A DNA stretch of 64,000 nt from a virus (IMGVR_UViG_3300025889_000087:32110-96109); one strand, 5' to 3'. Counted from the stretch's first letter, positions 26,797 to 36,585 are shown. Program-made: numbers and translations. The notes: a model not told the origin generated them from the letters alone.

Positions 26797-28238
26797 TGCT
26801 CAGCGACGGGCCCTCATTTGCGACTGTGGCTGCCTCCTGTCGGCAGGCATACACTGGTGCAGTGCGGCCCGTCATCGTCCTTGAGCGAATCTTCAAACAC
26901 GCACCAAAGCACCACCCCATGCTCGTCCAATTCCTTTACGAAGACGGGCGGGTGGAGCAGCGACTCGGGGACGAGGACCTGCGCGAAATCTATTTGCATT
27001 TGACGGATGCTTACCCCGAGGAAGTGGTCGAGCAACCCGATCTCATTCAGGTCCTCGCAGACCTATCCCCGACGGAGCAAACCACGGTGGCCCTCGGCTT
27101 CATCATGGCCTCTATGCGGAGCCTCTATGCGGCAGACAACAACCGAACGCGGGCTATTGTCATTGATTCGCTCCTTCGTCGCATTTGCACACGGGACGCA
27201 TATTGGCTCATCATCCGTCTCACGCGAAGGAGGAATCCGTTCAACCGGAGCCATTTCGTTCGTGCTCTCGCAAATCATCACGAAATACCCATAGGCCGCG
27301 TCCGTCGTGAGGCCATGTTCACGCGGTTGGATAGGGTGGCTGAGATGTTGAGCACTGGGGCTGAGATGGTAGGTGTGCCGTCCATCGGTTCTCCGCTCAT
27401 CATACCCATGCCGAGGAAAACAACCGACCTTGGAGCGCAGGCATTCAGTGCAGACGTTGAGGTGTTGCGTGGCGAACGACTGACGGTTCACAAGACGAAA
27501 AACCTGACGACGATTATGGACGTGAACGGCGTTGAAGTCGGGGGCATAGACGGCTCCGAGGCATTGTTCCCACTGCTCCCCGATGGAGGGATCTATCTCA
27601 TCGAACGGGTGCCGCAGGATGACTTTCCCTTGTCTATCGTGGACGTTCTTCGATCCGTGGACGGTGTGCATGAGCAGGACTTTGTGGCTCGTCGGACGTG
27701 GCTATTCGACAAGTTCCCCCATTCACTGGTGAAGGACATGGTGTATATCGAGAACGAGAATCAAGCGAGGGCAGCCGTTCCTGCGCAGGCCGTCGCCTTT
27801 CTCCACTTTCACAACGGCCACCTTGGCTACGCAAGCGGGGCCGATGAAGTCGTGCGCTTCACCACAAAAAGCGAGGGTTTGGTGTTCAGGGTCATTTGCG
27901 GCATTTGGACCGAGGACCCCGCTCGTGGCCTGAGCCTCAGCCGATGGCGTATTGCTGCGCGTGATGGTCCCGATGGCTATTACGAGGTGGGAGATCTTGA
28001 GGCCGAGCCTGAAACGGAGAGGCGGCTCGCTCGCATGGTGGTTGATGGGAAAGCCACTGTCGGTGAGCAGGTCGTGATGAAAGGCCCGACCTTCGTTGAT
28101 GTGGAGGTTGTTCACGCTGACTTTGACGAGCGGGGACTCGTGGTGTTCGGGACGATTCAGAACATTGTTCCCAACGCAGGCATCAGCGACGTAGCGGGTG
28201 TCGAGGAAGTTGAATGGCTCTCGGGGGTGACGGTATAA
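26793..28238 (+). CDS. ATP-dependent DNA ligase-like protein with degenerate catalytic motifs
   Basis: The 481-residue length and layout recall archaeal DNA ligases: a helical N-terminal domain, then a PMPRK linker, then a nucleotidyltransferase-like region. Where KxDGxR should be, the sequence reads DVEVLRGERLTVHK (~225). Motif IV is SEGLVFRV with Arg for the usual Lys, and motif V is SRWRI. An IIIa-like FPLSIVDVL and an R-R-x-x-L helix are also present, and the C-terminus resembles an OB domain. I therefore think it is a ligase homologue that cannot be adenylylated in the standard way. A non-ligase origin is possible. Confidence 0.45.
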   Translation: MMLSDGPSFATVAASCRQAYTGAVRPVIVLERIFKHAPKHHPMLVQFLYEDGRVEQRLGDEDLREIYLHLTDAYPEEVVEQPDLIQVLADLSPTEQTTVALGFIMASMRSLYAADNNRTRAIVIDSLLRRICTRDAYWLIIRLTRRRNPFNRSHFVRALANHHEIPIGRVRREAMFTRLDRVAEMLSTGAEMVGVPSIGSPLIIPMPRKTTDLGAQAFSADVEVLRGERLTVHKTKNLTTIMDVNGVEVGGIDGSEALFPLLPDGGIYLIERVPQDDFPLSIVDVLRSVDGVHEQDFVARRTWLFDKFPHSLVKDMVYIENENQARAAVPAQAVAFLHFHNGHLGYASGADEVVRFTTKSEGLVFRVICGIWTEDPARGLSLSRWRIAARDGPDGYYEVGDLEAEPETERRLARMVVDGKATVGEQVVMKGPTFVDVEVVHADFDERGLVVFGTIQNIVPNAGISDVAGVEEVEWLSGVTV

Positions 28239-28603
28239 TGGACTACGACGACATCACAATGTTGCTCGCAGCCAAGCACGCCCGCTTCCGTATTTCATCA
28301 CGTCTGACAACGCACACGGCGACGGGCTACGACATTCGACCCGAATGTGTTCTGTTCGGGCGGCAGGAAATACCCGAGCGCGTGAGGGACATGCTCAGCG
28401 ATCATGGCCTCCCCGCTCAGAACCGATACACCGACGTGGCGCATCTTCAGCGGCTCCTTCGTATCTTCAAGGACTGGCGCGATTTCACAAAGGACCCCGA
28501 CGGCTTCATCGAGGTGCTTCATTTTTTGGGACGACTCCCTCCCCTCACAACGCACGAAGACGTGCTCGCGGCTTTGGAGGTGTTGGAAAGTGCATCTGTT
28601 TGA
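28238..28603 (+). CDS. Hypothetical protein, 121 aa
   Basis: ATG 28238 shares a base with the upstream TAA (TAATG). The product MDYDDITMLLAAKHARFRIS... is mainly helical, with DVAHLQRLLRIFKDWRDFTK. No family is recognised. It overlaps the next gene by 14 bases. Confidence 0.6.
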   Translation: MDYDDITMLLAAKHARFRISSRLTTHTATGYDIRPECVLFGRQEIPERVRDMLSDHGLPAQNRYTDVAHLQRLLRIFKDWRDFTKDPDGFIEVLHFLGRLPPLTTHEDVLAALEVLESASV

Positions 28604-29162
28604 TGATGAACCGCGGGAGGTTCGGGATTGGTGGGTGGTCTGCCCCGGTGCAACACCCCCAATTCTCGCTACCGATGATGAATCGCTGAGCGTGTTTGAC
28701 ACAACCCGTGTCTTCCTTAGCGAATACGACAGGGAGAGGGTCGCCAGTCTGCTGAAGAACGGGAAGTGGCGGCAAATCTACATCGTGGAGACCCTGTTCC
28801 TGACCCTTCCTCAGAACCCCATATTCGGTATTGCGCTTTTGGAATTGTGCGAGCGCATTCCCCACGACCTGATGTCCGACATTCTCGCTCTCTCGCACAA
28901 TGGGACGGGGCGGCACCGCATTTTGTTCCCGCCTAAGAGGAATAAGATCACCCCCTCTTTGCTGAAGGCGTTCGGATTGCGTGGTTCTGAGGAAGAATGG
29001 GTGCCCGTTCTTGCAGAAAACGAAGCCTTCGTGCGCATGGTAGCAGGTGCAATCAAGCCCGAAGACTGGTCCAAAATCCCATTCAAGCGGGAGCAAATCA
29101 CGACCGCTTCGTTTAATACCCCAACCCCTGTGGGCGGGATGCAACCGGAGGAACGCGCATGA
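28590..29162 (+). CDS. Hypothetical protein, 190 aa
   Basis: GTG 28590 has GGAGG nine bases upstream, in the end of the preceding gene. The product MHLFDDEPREVRDWWVVCPG... contains hydrophobic strands and helices (IYIVETLFLTLPQNPIFGIA, LLELCERIP) and a basic patch FPPKRNKITPSL. Its position directly before the clamp loader suggests a replication role, but no family is recognised. Confidence 0.6.
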   Translation: MHLFDDEPREVRDWWVVCPGATPPILATDDESLSVFDTTRVFLSEYDRERVASLLKNGKWRQIYIVETLFLTLPQNPIFGIALLELCERIPHDLMSDILALSHNGTGRHRILFPPKRNKITPSLLKAFGLRGSEEEWVPVLAENEAFVRMVAGAIKPEDWSKIPFKREQITTASFNTPTPVGGMQPEERA

Positions 29163-30100
29163 CTCAACTTTGGCTCAAATACCGACCCGACACCATGCGG
29201 AACATGGTGGGCCTTGAGGCATTGAAGAAGGATTCAGCCTCTTGGGTCGTCGGTGGCAACCTGCGTTGCGGCGGCGTCATCTTCTATGGGAAGCCGGGGA
29301 CGGGAAAGACGACCGCTGCCCGTGCCTTCGCAAAGGACGCGCTCGGTTCGTCCTTTGAGGCCAATTTCCACGTCTTCAACGCCTCGGACGACCGAGGCAT
29401 CGCCTTTGTGCGCGACCGCCTGAAGCCTCTCGCTGAGCAGAAGGCCACGGGTCACGGCTTCAAGGTCATCAATCTCGATGAGGCGGATGGCCTCACGGTG
29501 GACGCGCAGGAAGCCATGCGCCAAGTCATCGAAACGACGAGCCCCCACGTCCTGTGGATCCTCACCTGCAACCGCGTGGGCCGTATCATTCCGGCTCTCC
29601 GCTCCCGACTCCCCTCGTATCAGTTCGGTGGGCTTGAGGGCGATGAGTCTGAAGCCTTCCTTGAGCATGTGATGCGCAGCGAGTCGTTCCCCGAACAGTG
29701 GATTACGCATGTTCCTGCGCTCATCAAGCACACCAACGGGGACATGCGGGCCTGCCTGAAAACGCTCCAAGTCTGCGACCCGAGCGACGATTCCTCGCTC
29801 ATCGTGATGCTCAACGCGAACCGCACGGAGGTCCACAACGTCCACGCCCTCGTTTGCGACAAACAGTGGGCGGTTGCGCTTGAGCGCATCGAGCACGTCG
29901 GCCCCATGGGCCGCGACGACTTCATCACTTCCTTCCACGACTCCATCATGCTTCGCCTGAAAGACGGGACCATCGAAGCAAACGTCGCGCTGCTGCAATT
30001 GCTCATCCTCGGGCAGTGGGCCGCGCGTTCCTCGGACTGGGTAGCCGGGGATTTCCTATTCCTCCGAGCCATGCTCGGGGATTACATGAAGAGGTGCTGA
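29159..30100 (+). CDS. Replication factor C small-subunit-like clamp loader ATPase
   Basis: The 313-residue AAA+ protein starts MTQLWLKYRPDTMRNMVG, the typical RfcS opening. It has Walker A GKPGTGKTT (44-52), Walker B VINLDEAD (~103), sensor 1 LTCNRVGRI, and an arginine-finger region RSRLPSYQF (~147) where RFC usually has S-R-C. It would load the PCNA-like clamp encoded downstream. No large subunit is seen, so a homo-oligomer or use of host RFC-L is possible. Confidence 0.9.
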   Translation: MTQLWLKYRPDTMRNMVGLEALKKDSASWVVGGNLRCGGVIFYGKPGTGKTTAARAFAKDALGSSFEANFHVFNASDDRGIAFVRDRLKPLAEQKATGHGFKVINLDEADGLTVDAQEAMRQVIETTSPHVLWILTCNRVGRIIPALRSRLPSYQFGGLEGDESEAFLEHVMRSESFPEQWITHVPALIKHTNGDMRACLKTLQVCDPSDDSSLIVMLNANRTEVHNVHALVCDKQWAVALERIEHVGPMGRDDFITSFHDSIMLRLKDGTIEANVALLQLLILGQWAARSSDWVAGDFLFLRAMLGDYMKRC

Positions 30101-30101
30101 A

Positions 30102-31439
30102 ATGAGCAGGGACATCGGAAATGCGTGCATGAAGGAAGCGGCTGAGATTCTCGGAACGGATCTCGCGGGGGCTGAATCAGCCTTCGGGTCGTGGATGAAC
30201 GAAACATTCCCCGAGATGTGGGAAGAGGCCGGGACGGTCGCGGGTCTTGATGATGAAGACTTCGACCAATTCGCTGACCTTTTCGTTCTCGCGGTTCGGC
30301 CCGTCGGCAGCGGCGGCGTCGGTGGCGGAAAGGGCGAAGTGTGGGTCGGGGCCTTCATCGGCTTCGACCGCCGCATCGACATGATGCGCCGGAAGCGCGA
30401 AATGGCGGTGGACATCGCCACCGCTGACTTGTCGGGTGCCATCAAGAACGGCTTCTCTTACAACGGGAGCAAGGTGGGCATCGGTCGCGCCTTTACCGCT
30501 GAGGGTGTGTGGCGCGTCGAGCACGGGTCGGGCATTTATGTCAGTGACCGACCTGCCAATGAGCGTCCTTCTTGGGTCATTTCCCTCAACGAGAAGGTGG
30601 ACATCGCCATGCTGAAGCCGGACAACACGCCGACTCTCGCATACATGGTGAAGAGCGTGTGGACCTTTCACGGCAACGCCCAAGAGAAGTTCCTTGAGGA
30701 AGGACCCATCACGATCAAGGTCGAGGGTCAGTGGGAAGCCGCTGAGCACGACTGGCGACTGTGGGAGCCTGTCTGCGTCAAGGGCGAGTTCGACCCCGAG
30801 GGGTGGAACGGGAGCGGGGCCACCCTCAGCATCAGCAATCCCGGTTCGGAATACGGCCTCGGTTGGGCACCGGAGCAAAACCGCGAAGCCCTCGCCAACC
30901 TGTTCAAGCCTGAGCAATTCCTCACAACCTGTGGAGATGCGCTCGTGAATCTTGGGGACCTGCTCTCCCACCACATAGAGAACCGCACGGGTTCTTATGT
31001 GGACCGCAACGGAGTGCAGCGATACGACGGTCCTCTCGTGGTTGTCGTGGGCGGAGTCATGGACGTGAACCACGAAGGCCGTGAGTCACAGTGGGACTCC
31101 ACTGGACGCGACTTCTACATGTCCGTGTCCAATCAGGTGCTCCGTCGGGAAGACCCGAACGCCCGCGTAGGCGTCAGCGTCTCCGGCCTTCACAACGACC
31201 GTTTCAACGCCTTGAAGGTGCTCAAGAACGGCGAATGGCTCCCTTATGCTCGCGGTTCCCGCGTGTGGATTGTGGGTCGCACTGACTCTTACACCAACAC
31301 CAACGGCGAAGAAGTGGTGAAGGTGCAGGCTCAGGGCATTTACGCGGTTCCCAACAAGTCCATTCCGGCGCAGAAGCCCTCGGCGGACGCAAACGATCTC
31401 GGCAGCCTCTCCGGCTTCGGTGTAGGGGGTGACGAATGA
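30102..31439 (+). CDS. Candidate ssDNA-binding (OB-fold) replication protein, 445 aa
   Basis: The C-terminal ~200 residues have strand-rich segments typical of OB folds (GPLVVVVGGVMDVNHEGRES, GSRVWIVGRTDSYTNTNGEE, VVKVQAQGIYAVPN). The N-terminal ~100 residues are acidic and helical, with a Gly-rich linker. Its position between clamp loader and recombinase/clamp, and its size, fit an RPA-like protein. The assignment rests on fold impression and context only. Confidence 0.4.
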   Translation: MSRDIGNACMKEAAEILGTDLAGAESAFGSWMNETFPEMWEEAGTVAGLDDEDFDQFADLFVLAVRPVGSGGVGGGKGEVWVGAFIGFDRRIDMMRRKREMAVDIATADLSGAIKNGFSYNGSKVGIGRAFTAEGVWRVEHGSGIYVSDRPANERPSWVISLNEKVDIAMLKPDNTPTLAYMVKSVWTFHGNAQEKFLEEGPITIKVEGQWEAAEHDWRLWEPVCVKGEFDPEGWNGSGATLSISNPGSEYGLGWAPEQNREALANLFKPEQFLTTCGDALVNLGDLLSHHIENRTGSYVDRNGVQRYDGPLVVVVGGVMDVNHEGRESQWDSTGRDFYMSVSNQVLRREDPNARVGVSVSGLHNDRFNALKVLKNGEWLPYARGSRVWIVGRTDSYTNTNGEEVVKVQAQGIYAVPNKSIPAQKPSADANDLGSLSGFGVGGDE

Positions 31440-32572
31440 TGTCGGGAACAGGATTCCTTGACGGATTCAAGGCCAAGTCGGGCTCCTTTGAGCCCGCCCC
31501 GAAGGCGGAGAAACCGCCTGCGGAGAAGAAGGCCGCTCCGGCCCCCGTGGAGGCCGCTCCTGCGCCTGCGAAGGCCAAGGCAGACCCTCCGACCCTTCCG
31601 ACCCCTCCACCGGCCCCTGTGGCCTCTCAGACGGGCGGAAGTGCGGCGAGCCGCCTCATCCGTGCTGCGCGAGCCGCGGCGAGCCGCGACCTGCAATACG
31701 TCATGTGCGGCATCGCCGGACATCCCAAGACAGGAAAGACGGGTATGGTCCTCGACTCCCTGACCTCCAAAGAAATTGAGGCGGGTGCTGAGATTTGGCA
31801 CATTGACTTCGACCTCGGCGGTGAAACGACGAAGGCTGCTCACCACAAGGACAAGGCGGCGAACATCGTCGTCATCAATCCTTGGGTGTTCAATTACGCC
31901 GAGGACGCGCGGGTGCCTTACGACTTCCCGGCGACCTTTCAACAGACCGTGGACATCCTCAAGGCTGCGCAGGCTCAAATGCAGGAGCAGAACGCTCACT
32001 TTGAGCAGCACGGCGAGATGCCGAAGCCATACCTGAAGACGGTCATTTTCGACGGTGCCGACCACTGGCTGCACATCACGGAGACCTGCATGAAGGTGGA
32101 CGACCTCGGCCTCGGTGCTGACGGCATCGACGTGGCGGGGAAGAAGGCGACGACTCAGATCGGTCGCTTCAATTGGAACATCCGCGCCACACGTTATCAG
32201 ACCGCCATGATTGGTCTTCGTGAGTTGTGTCGCGGTGGTGTCCACTGCTACATCATCACCCACATGAAGCCCGCATACGACTCCAACGGCAACGAATTGG
32301 TCGGGCAGGATTCCGCGAAGTGGCTCCGCGACACGGAGGGTCATTTGCAGCAGGTGGTCTACACCGAAGTCGAGGACGAGCGCGACGAGAACGGAATGCT
32401 CACGGGCGTGACCCGTGCGTATGCACGAGTCGTGTCAAACCGCACATCCCTTAGCGCGGGTGGCCGTGTCCTCTTGTTTGAGCAAGGTCCTGACGGCGGG
32501 AATTGGTTTGGTTGGGATGGCCTCAAGACCGGCAATTTTGACGCGGAAAAGGAAGAAGGGGGTGAGCAGTGA
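31436..32572 (+). CDS. RecA-fold ATPase (Sak4-like recombinase candidate)
   Basis: After a Pro/Ala-rich N-terminal tail (~20-70) comes Walker A GHPKTGKT (95-102), an HIDFDLGGET strand, Walker B TVIFDGADHW (~202) and a further strand VHCYIITHMKP. This layout is that of single-domain RecA-like phage ATPases such as Sak4, which promote annealing or strand exchange, and some related AAA_24 proteins. The C-terminal half has Y-A-R-V-V-S-N strands. It sits between the putative SSB and the clamp. Confidence 0.65.
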   Translation: MMSGTGFLDGFKAKSGSFEPAPKAEKPPAEKKAAPAPVEAAPAPAKAKADPPTLPTPPPAPVASQTGGSAASRLIRAARAAASRDLQYVMCGIAGHPKTGKTGMVLDSLTSKEIEAGAEIWHIDFDLGGETTKAAHHKDKAANIVVINPWVFNYAEDARVPYDFPATFQQTVDILKAAQAQMQEQNAHFEQHGEMPKPYLKTVIFDGADHWLHITETCMKVDDLGLGADGIDVAGKKATTQIGRFNWNIRATRYQTAMIGLRELCRGGVHCYIITHMKPAYDSNGNELVGQDSAKWLRDTEGHLQQVVYTEVEDERDENGMLTGVTRAYARVVSNRTSLSAGGRVLLFEQGPDGGNWFGWDGLKTGNFDAEKEEGGEQ

Positions 32573-33378
32573 TGGCGTCCTTCACGCTCCCGCAGCACCA
32601 CCTCGCGGCATTCTTGAAGCCGTTCGCCTCCATGGACGATCTCGTGGTCACGGTCAGCGACGACCGCATCTCCGCGGCGGGGACTTTGGAGCGGGCGTTT
32701 TACATTGAGCGTTGGAACACGACAGACACCACGAACGAAGAAGGCTCAATCACCCTCGGGCAAATCTCCCTTGTGCTCGGTCTCCTGAAGGGGCTCGGTG
32801 ACGGCAGCGTGTCCATCACCGTCGAATCCGATGAGGACAACGTGACGTTCACGGGGCCGAAGGGCTTCTTCCGCCTCCCTGTGCTCGCCGCCGCTTCCTC
32901 AGCCGCAGGCGTCGAGGCCGTGTCCGGTATGCTCCGCGAATCGGAAGCGAACAATTGGGTGTCGTTCGGCACGAACGGCACATTTGATTACGAAGCCCAA
33001 TTCACCGCGAGCGACTTCCGCGTCCTGCGGTCGGTTGGCTCGGGCATCAGCAGCGGTGCGCTTTTCGCCATCATTTGCGAGGGATGGGCACAACCGGCCA
33101 TCACATACGCCGTGGTGCGCGACAGTGTGCGCGTGGAGCACACGCTCGATCCTGAGTCCATGGTGTGCGAAACGGAAGACGCCATCACGCAGTGGTTCGG
33201 AAAGTGGCTCGCTGACGCCATCAAGGCCATGCCCGGAAGCGGGAATGTCACGCTGCGGGGCGGCAACGACTGTCCCCTCATCATCTCACACCAATACGCC
33301 GATGAGGAAAACGGGGTGCAGACGGGAACCACGGTCGTGATTGCTCCCCGGCAGGAAGACGCCGGGGGAGCGGCGTGA
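32572..33378 (+). CDS. PCNA-like sliding clamp
   Basis: ATG 32572 shares a base with the upstream stop. The 268-residue length is typical of PCNA (~250). Recognisable patterns are SITLGQISLVLGLLKGLGDG then SVSITVESDEDNVTF, the mid-protein DYEAQFTASDFRVLRS (second-domain start), and the late NDCPLIISHQYADE, equivalent to the last strands of PCNA. The sequence is diverged. Neighbours (clamp loader, PolB) support the call. It is the likely partner of the PIP-box-like tails on the methyltransferases at 36588 and 38483. Confidence 0.75.
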   Translation: MASFTLPQHHLAAFLKPFASMDDLVVTVSDDRISAAGTLERAFYIERWNTTDTTNEEGSITLGQISLVLGLLKGLGDGSVSITVESDEDNVTFTGPKGFFRLPVLAAASSAAGVEAVSGMLRESEANNWVSFGTNGTFDYEAQFTASDFRVLRSVGSGISSGALFAIICEGWAQPAITYAVVRDSVRVEHTLDPESMVCETEDAITQWFGKWLADAIKAMPGSGNVTLRGGNDCPLIISHQYADEENGVQTGTTVVIAPRQEDAGGAA

Positions 33379-35627
33379 TTGTCGAACCCTTCGTCACGAA
33401 CGAGGGACGCTTCGCAATTTTTCTGCGATACCGCGACCCTGCGGACGGTTCGCTCGTGCAGGGCTCGGTGCCGTTCAGGCACTACCTGTTCATGGAAAGG
33501 GACGAGGTGGACCGCCTCTCCGAAATGTTCGACCAACGCTTCTTCGGTTGGTCGATCGGGGAGAAGACCGCAATATCCCTCGACGGGCGGCACTTGGTGC
33601 AGGTGGAGGCCAACGAGCCCTCCGACGTTCGCGCTATGTCCAAGATGTGCGGCGATTCATGGGAAGCAGACATTCGCTATGCAGACCGCTTTTGCATCGA
33701 CAACATTACGGTGGAGGAATGGCCCGATTGGTATTCGCACGTTGTGCGAGCCGGTGGCTTCGACATGGAATGGAATGAGCAGGGTGAAATCACCGCTATG
33801 GGATTCACCACGAACGGCGTGGACGTGGAGCAGTTCGCGTGGCATCCCGTCCACGGAGAGCACCACACCGAATCGGAAATGCTCACTGCCTTCGCGGAAC
33901 GCTTCGTTGAATTGGACCCTGACCTTGTGACTACATGGGCAGGGAACCGTGCAGACTGGCCCAAGGTCTACGAGCGATACCGCGCCTGCGGCCTCCCTCT
34001 CAATTGGGCCACGCCGATTCAAGACACCACATCGCCCCCGATGAAGCACCTGCCCCGAAGCGGCGTCTATGAGGAAGGAACGCAGGTCCTTCTCGGTCGC
34101 CTCACCCTCGATCTTGCCGACAGGAACCACGGCTTTGAGCGCGTTTGGAGGGACGGTGGGAACGGCCAATTGTCCGACCGCCGCCTCGCTTCGGTGGGTC
34201 GCCTCCTTTGGCCCGACAACCCCGAATTGTGGAAGGTGGACACGGATGGTAGGACTCATCACGAATTGTGGATGAACCATTGGGAGGATTTTCTGTATTA
34301 TCACCGCGGTGACATTCTGCTCACCGACCGAATCGATCAGTCATACCACGTTAGCCGCTTCTTCATGGCTCTTCAGCGGGTGTGTGGCGTTCCCTTTTCC
34401 TCCGTGTTCACGGTGAGCGCGTTTGCCCGTGGGCTCCTGCGCCGTCGTGCGACGTGGGCCGCACCCACTGGTGTGAAGGGCGCGGAGGACTCATACCCCG
34501 GAGGATTTGTCGCTAAACCCATCACAGGACGCCACCCTCATGTTGGGGTGTTCGACTTCCGAGCCATGTATGCTGAAATCCAACGCGGCAACAACATTTC
34601 TCCCGAGATGATTCGGCAGGAGCCCACCGAGCATACGCGCACTGTGGGGAACGGCACACATTGGGACCAACGCTCCATGGGCGTTCTCCCACAATTGCAG
34701 ATTGACCTCGCGGATGCGAGGAACGCAGCCAAGGCGGAGATGAAAAAACACGCGCCCGATTCATCGGAATACGCAGGATTCAACACCCTGCAATTGGCAT
34801 TCAAGAGGGCGGCTGCCTCGGTATATGGACTCATGGGGCACACGGGTCATGGTGAATCACACAGGAAAGTTGCCGAGACAATTACCTATGTTGGTCGCGC
34901 CCTCGTGTCGCGCCTCATGGAGTTATGCGACGAAATGGGCTACCCTGCGCTCGCGGGGCATACGGACAGTGCCTACATTTCCATTGGAGAAGCCGATGGT
35001 GAGAAAATCGCAGCCGATTTGACGGAGCGCATTCAGAAGGAGTTCGACACCGATCGCTTCGTGGTCGAGTTTGAGAAGTTCATGGTGGCTTGGGTGGCCG
35101 CGAAGAAGAACCGCAATTTCGGGTGGGTCGTGTGGCCCAAAACGGACCTGCACTGCACGGGCTTTGAGTTCAAGAAGAGCAACGCATCACAAATCACCAA
35201 GGATGTGCAGGGTGAGGCATTCATCGCCCTGACGCGCGACAACGCCACGCGCGAGGAAATCGACGCCATCGTGTTCAAGCACATTCAACGGGTCAGGAGC
35301 GGCGAAGTGCCGCGTCAGGATCTCACGATGCGCTCACGCCTCGGGCAGAAGCCGGAGGCATACGACAACGCGGGCGGCTTTCAGGGAGCAGCACGTCGCT
35401 ACAACATGACCGCTGAGCACAAGTTTGCACAGGGTGACGGTGTTCCCCACCTTTACACCGTCCGAGGCATTGAGGCTTTTCGCACGGACGAGGAAAGAGA
35501 TGCGCTGACGCTTGACCTTACGACCATTGTTGAGAAGCAGGTCATTTCACCCATTTCGCTTATCTATGAAGCCATGGGATGGCCTGAACCAACCCCCGAC
35601 GCTTCGCGCCCCGTTGCACTATGGTGA
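33375..35627 (+). CDS. Family B DNA polymerase with 3'-5' exonuclease
   Basis: The 750-residue product has exonuclease motifs GGFDMEW (Exo I, ~127), WAGNRADWPKVY (Exo II, ~196) and YHRGD (Exo III, ~309). Polymerase motif A is DFRAMYAEI (393), motif B KRAAASVYG (~477) and motif C GHTDSAYI (~528). Relative to the family, motif C has His for the first Asp of DTD, and motif B has Ala where Asn is usual. Exonuclease residues look intact. It is the replicative polymerase by context (clamp, clamp loader, primase). GTG start overlaps the clamp stop as GTGA. Confidence 0.93.
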   Translation: MIVEPFVTNEGRFAIFLRYRDPADGSLVQGSVPFRHYLFMERDEVDRLSEMFDQRFFGWSIGEKTAISLDGRHLVQVEANEPSDVRAMSKMCGDSWEADIRYADRFCIDNITVEEWPDWYSHVVRAGGFDMEWNEQGEITAMGFTTNGVDVEQFAWHPVHGEHHTESEMLTAFAERFVELDPDLVTTWAGNRADWPKVYERYRACGLPLNWATPIQDTTSPPMKHLPRSGVYEEGTQVLLGRLTLDLADRNHGFERVWRDGGNGQLSDRRLASVGRLLWPDNPELWKVDTDGRTHHELWMNHWEDFLYYHRGDILLTDRIDQSYHVSRFFMALQRVCGVPFSSVFTVSAFARGLLRRRATWAAPTGVKGAEDSYPGGFVAKPITGRHPHVGVFDFRAMYAEIQRGNNISPEMIRQEPTEHTRTVGNGTHWDQRSMGVLPQLQIDLADARNAAKAEMKKHAPDSSEYAGFNTLQLAFKRAAASVYGLMGHTGHGESHRKVAETITYVGRALVSRLMELCDEMGYPALAGHTDSAYISIGEADGEKIAADLTERIQKEFDTDRFVVEFEKFMVAWVAAKKNRNFGWVVWPKTDLHCTGFEFKKSNASQITKDVQGEAFIALTRDNATREEIDAIVFKHIQRVRSGEVPRQDLTMRSRLGQKPEAYDNAGGFQGAARRYNMTAEHKFAQGDGVPHLYTVRGIEAFRTDEERDALTLDLTTIVEKQVISPISLIYEAMGWPEPTPDASRPVALW

Positions 35628-35631
35628 TTGT

Positions 35632-36585
35632 ATGATTGAACACAAAGCACCACGCCCTATCCCGATTGAGGGACACGACGACCTGTTTTCGCGCTACGAC
35701 TGGTGGCCCAATGCGCCCGACAACCACATTCTGCGTATCAGCAAATCGTCATTGAGCGACTACACCTTCTGCTCTCAGCAATACTTCATCAAGCGACTTC
35801 TCGGTATGCAGGAGCCTGCGAACGACAACATGATTCGTGGTGTGAATGTCCACGAATGCTTGGAAGTGTTCTATGACGACGTGGATGTTGAGCAGGCGGG
35901 GGAATTGGAGGGGGCAGAATTGCGCCGCTATTTCAAGTCCCAATTCCCCGGACCTATGGGTATCAAGAGGAACCCACAGGAGCATTTCATGCTTGACGAG
36001 GACCTGCACATTGATCGGTTGGTCGAGGTTGAAGCGCAGCGGTTCGCAGCGAGCGACCCTGAGCACTTCCTCCCATGGGGCAACGAATTGGAATTGAGCC
36101 TCGTGTTTGAAATGGACCTTGACGGGGTGAAGCAGCGCGTTCACTTCATCGGCGTCATTGACCGCATCTTTCAGAATCCCGACGGTTCGCTGCACCTGCA
36201 TGAATTGAAGACGGGTGCGTGGAAGGACAAGGAATACAAATACGAGTCCATGAGGAAGGAAATGGCGTTCTACGTTTGGCTTCTCAGAAAGTCGGATGCT
36301 TCAGCACGAATTACCCATTGGGGGTGGGACCACACGCGGGGCGTCGTCGGGACAGACACCGAGGACGCCGAGGTATTCCGCTTCGTGGAGCCCGTGCGTG
36401 TGCGCGAATTGGGTCTGATGATGGGCGACGTGCAGAATCTCATTCGTTCGCACAGGAAGCACGAAGGGGGCGAAGAAGGACCCTCCTTCCCCCTGATTGC
36501 ACAGGGTCGCCAAAGTCGCATTTGCGAACCATGGTGTGGGCTGAAGGACTTTTGCCCGCGGTTCACGCAACACTGGGAGGACTGA
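35632..36585 (+). CDS. Cas4/RecB-like PD-(D/E)XK nuclease with probable Fe-S cluster
   Basis: The 317-residue product has an N-terminal SSLSDYTFCSQQYFIKRL (RecB motif; Cys ~46), GVIDRIFQNPDGSLHLHELK (~172-192; catalytic D and E-x-K) and a C-terminal CEPWCGLKDFC (Cys ~298, 302, 308). One Cys upstream plus three near the end matches the 4Fe-4S layout of Cas4/AddB-type exonucleases. ATG 35632 lies four bases after the polymerase stop. It is probably a recombination or end-processing nuclease. There is no CRISPR locus nearby. Confidence 0.85.
   Translation: MIEHKAPRPIPIEGHDDLFSRYDWWPNAPDNHILRISKSSLSDYTFCSQQYFIKRLLGMQEPANDNMIRGVNVHECLEVFYDDVDVEQAGELEGAELRRYFKSQFPGPMGIKRNPQEHFMLDEDLHIDRLVEVEAQRFAASDPEHFLPWGNELELSLVFEMDLDGVKQRVHFIGVIDRIFQNPDGSLHLHELKTGAWKDKEYKYESMRKEMAFYVWLLRKSDASARITHWGWDHTRGVVGTDTEDAEVFRFVEPVRVRELGLMMGDVQNLIRSHRKHEGGEEGPSFPLIAQGRQSRICEPWCGLKDFCPRFTQHWED

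Noticed and set aside
35632-36585. Cas4-like gene as a sign of a CRISPR system
   Set aside because: No repeats, cas1/cas2 or other cas genes are present; Cas4/RecB-like nucleases are common in viral replication blocks.
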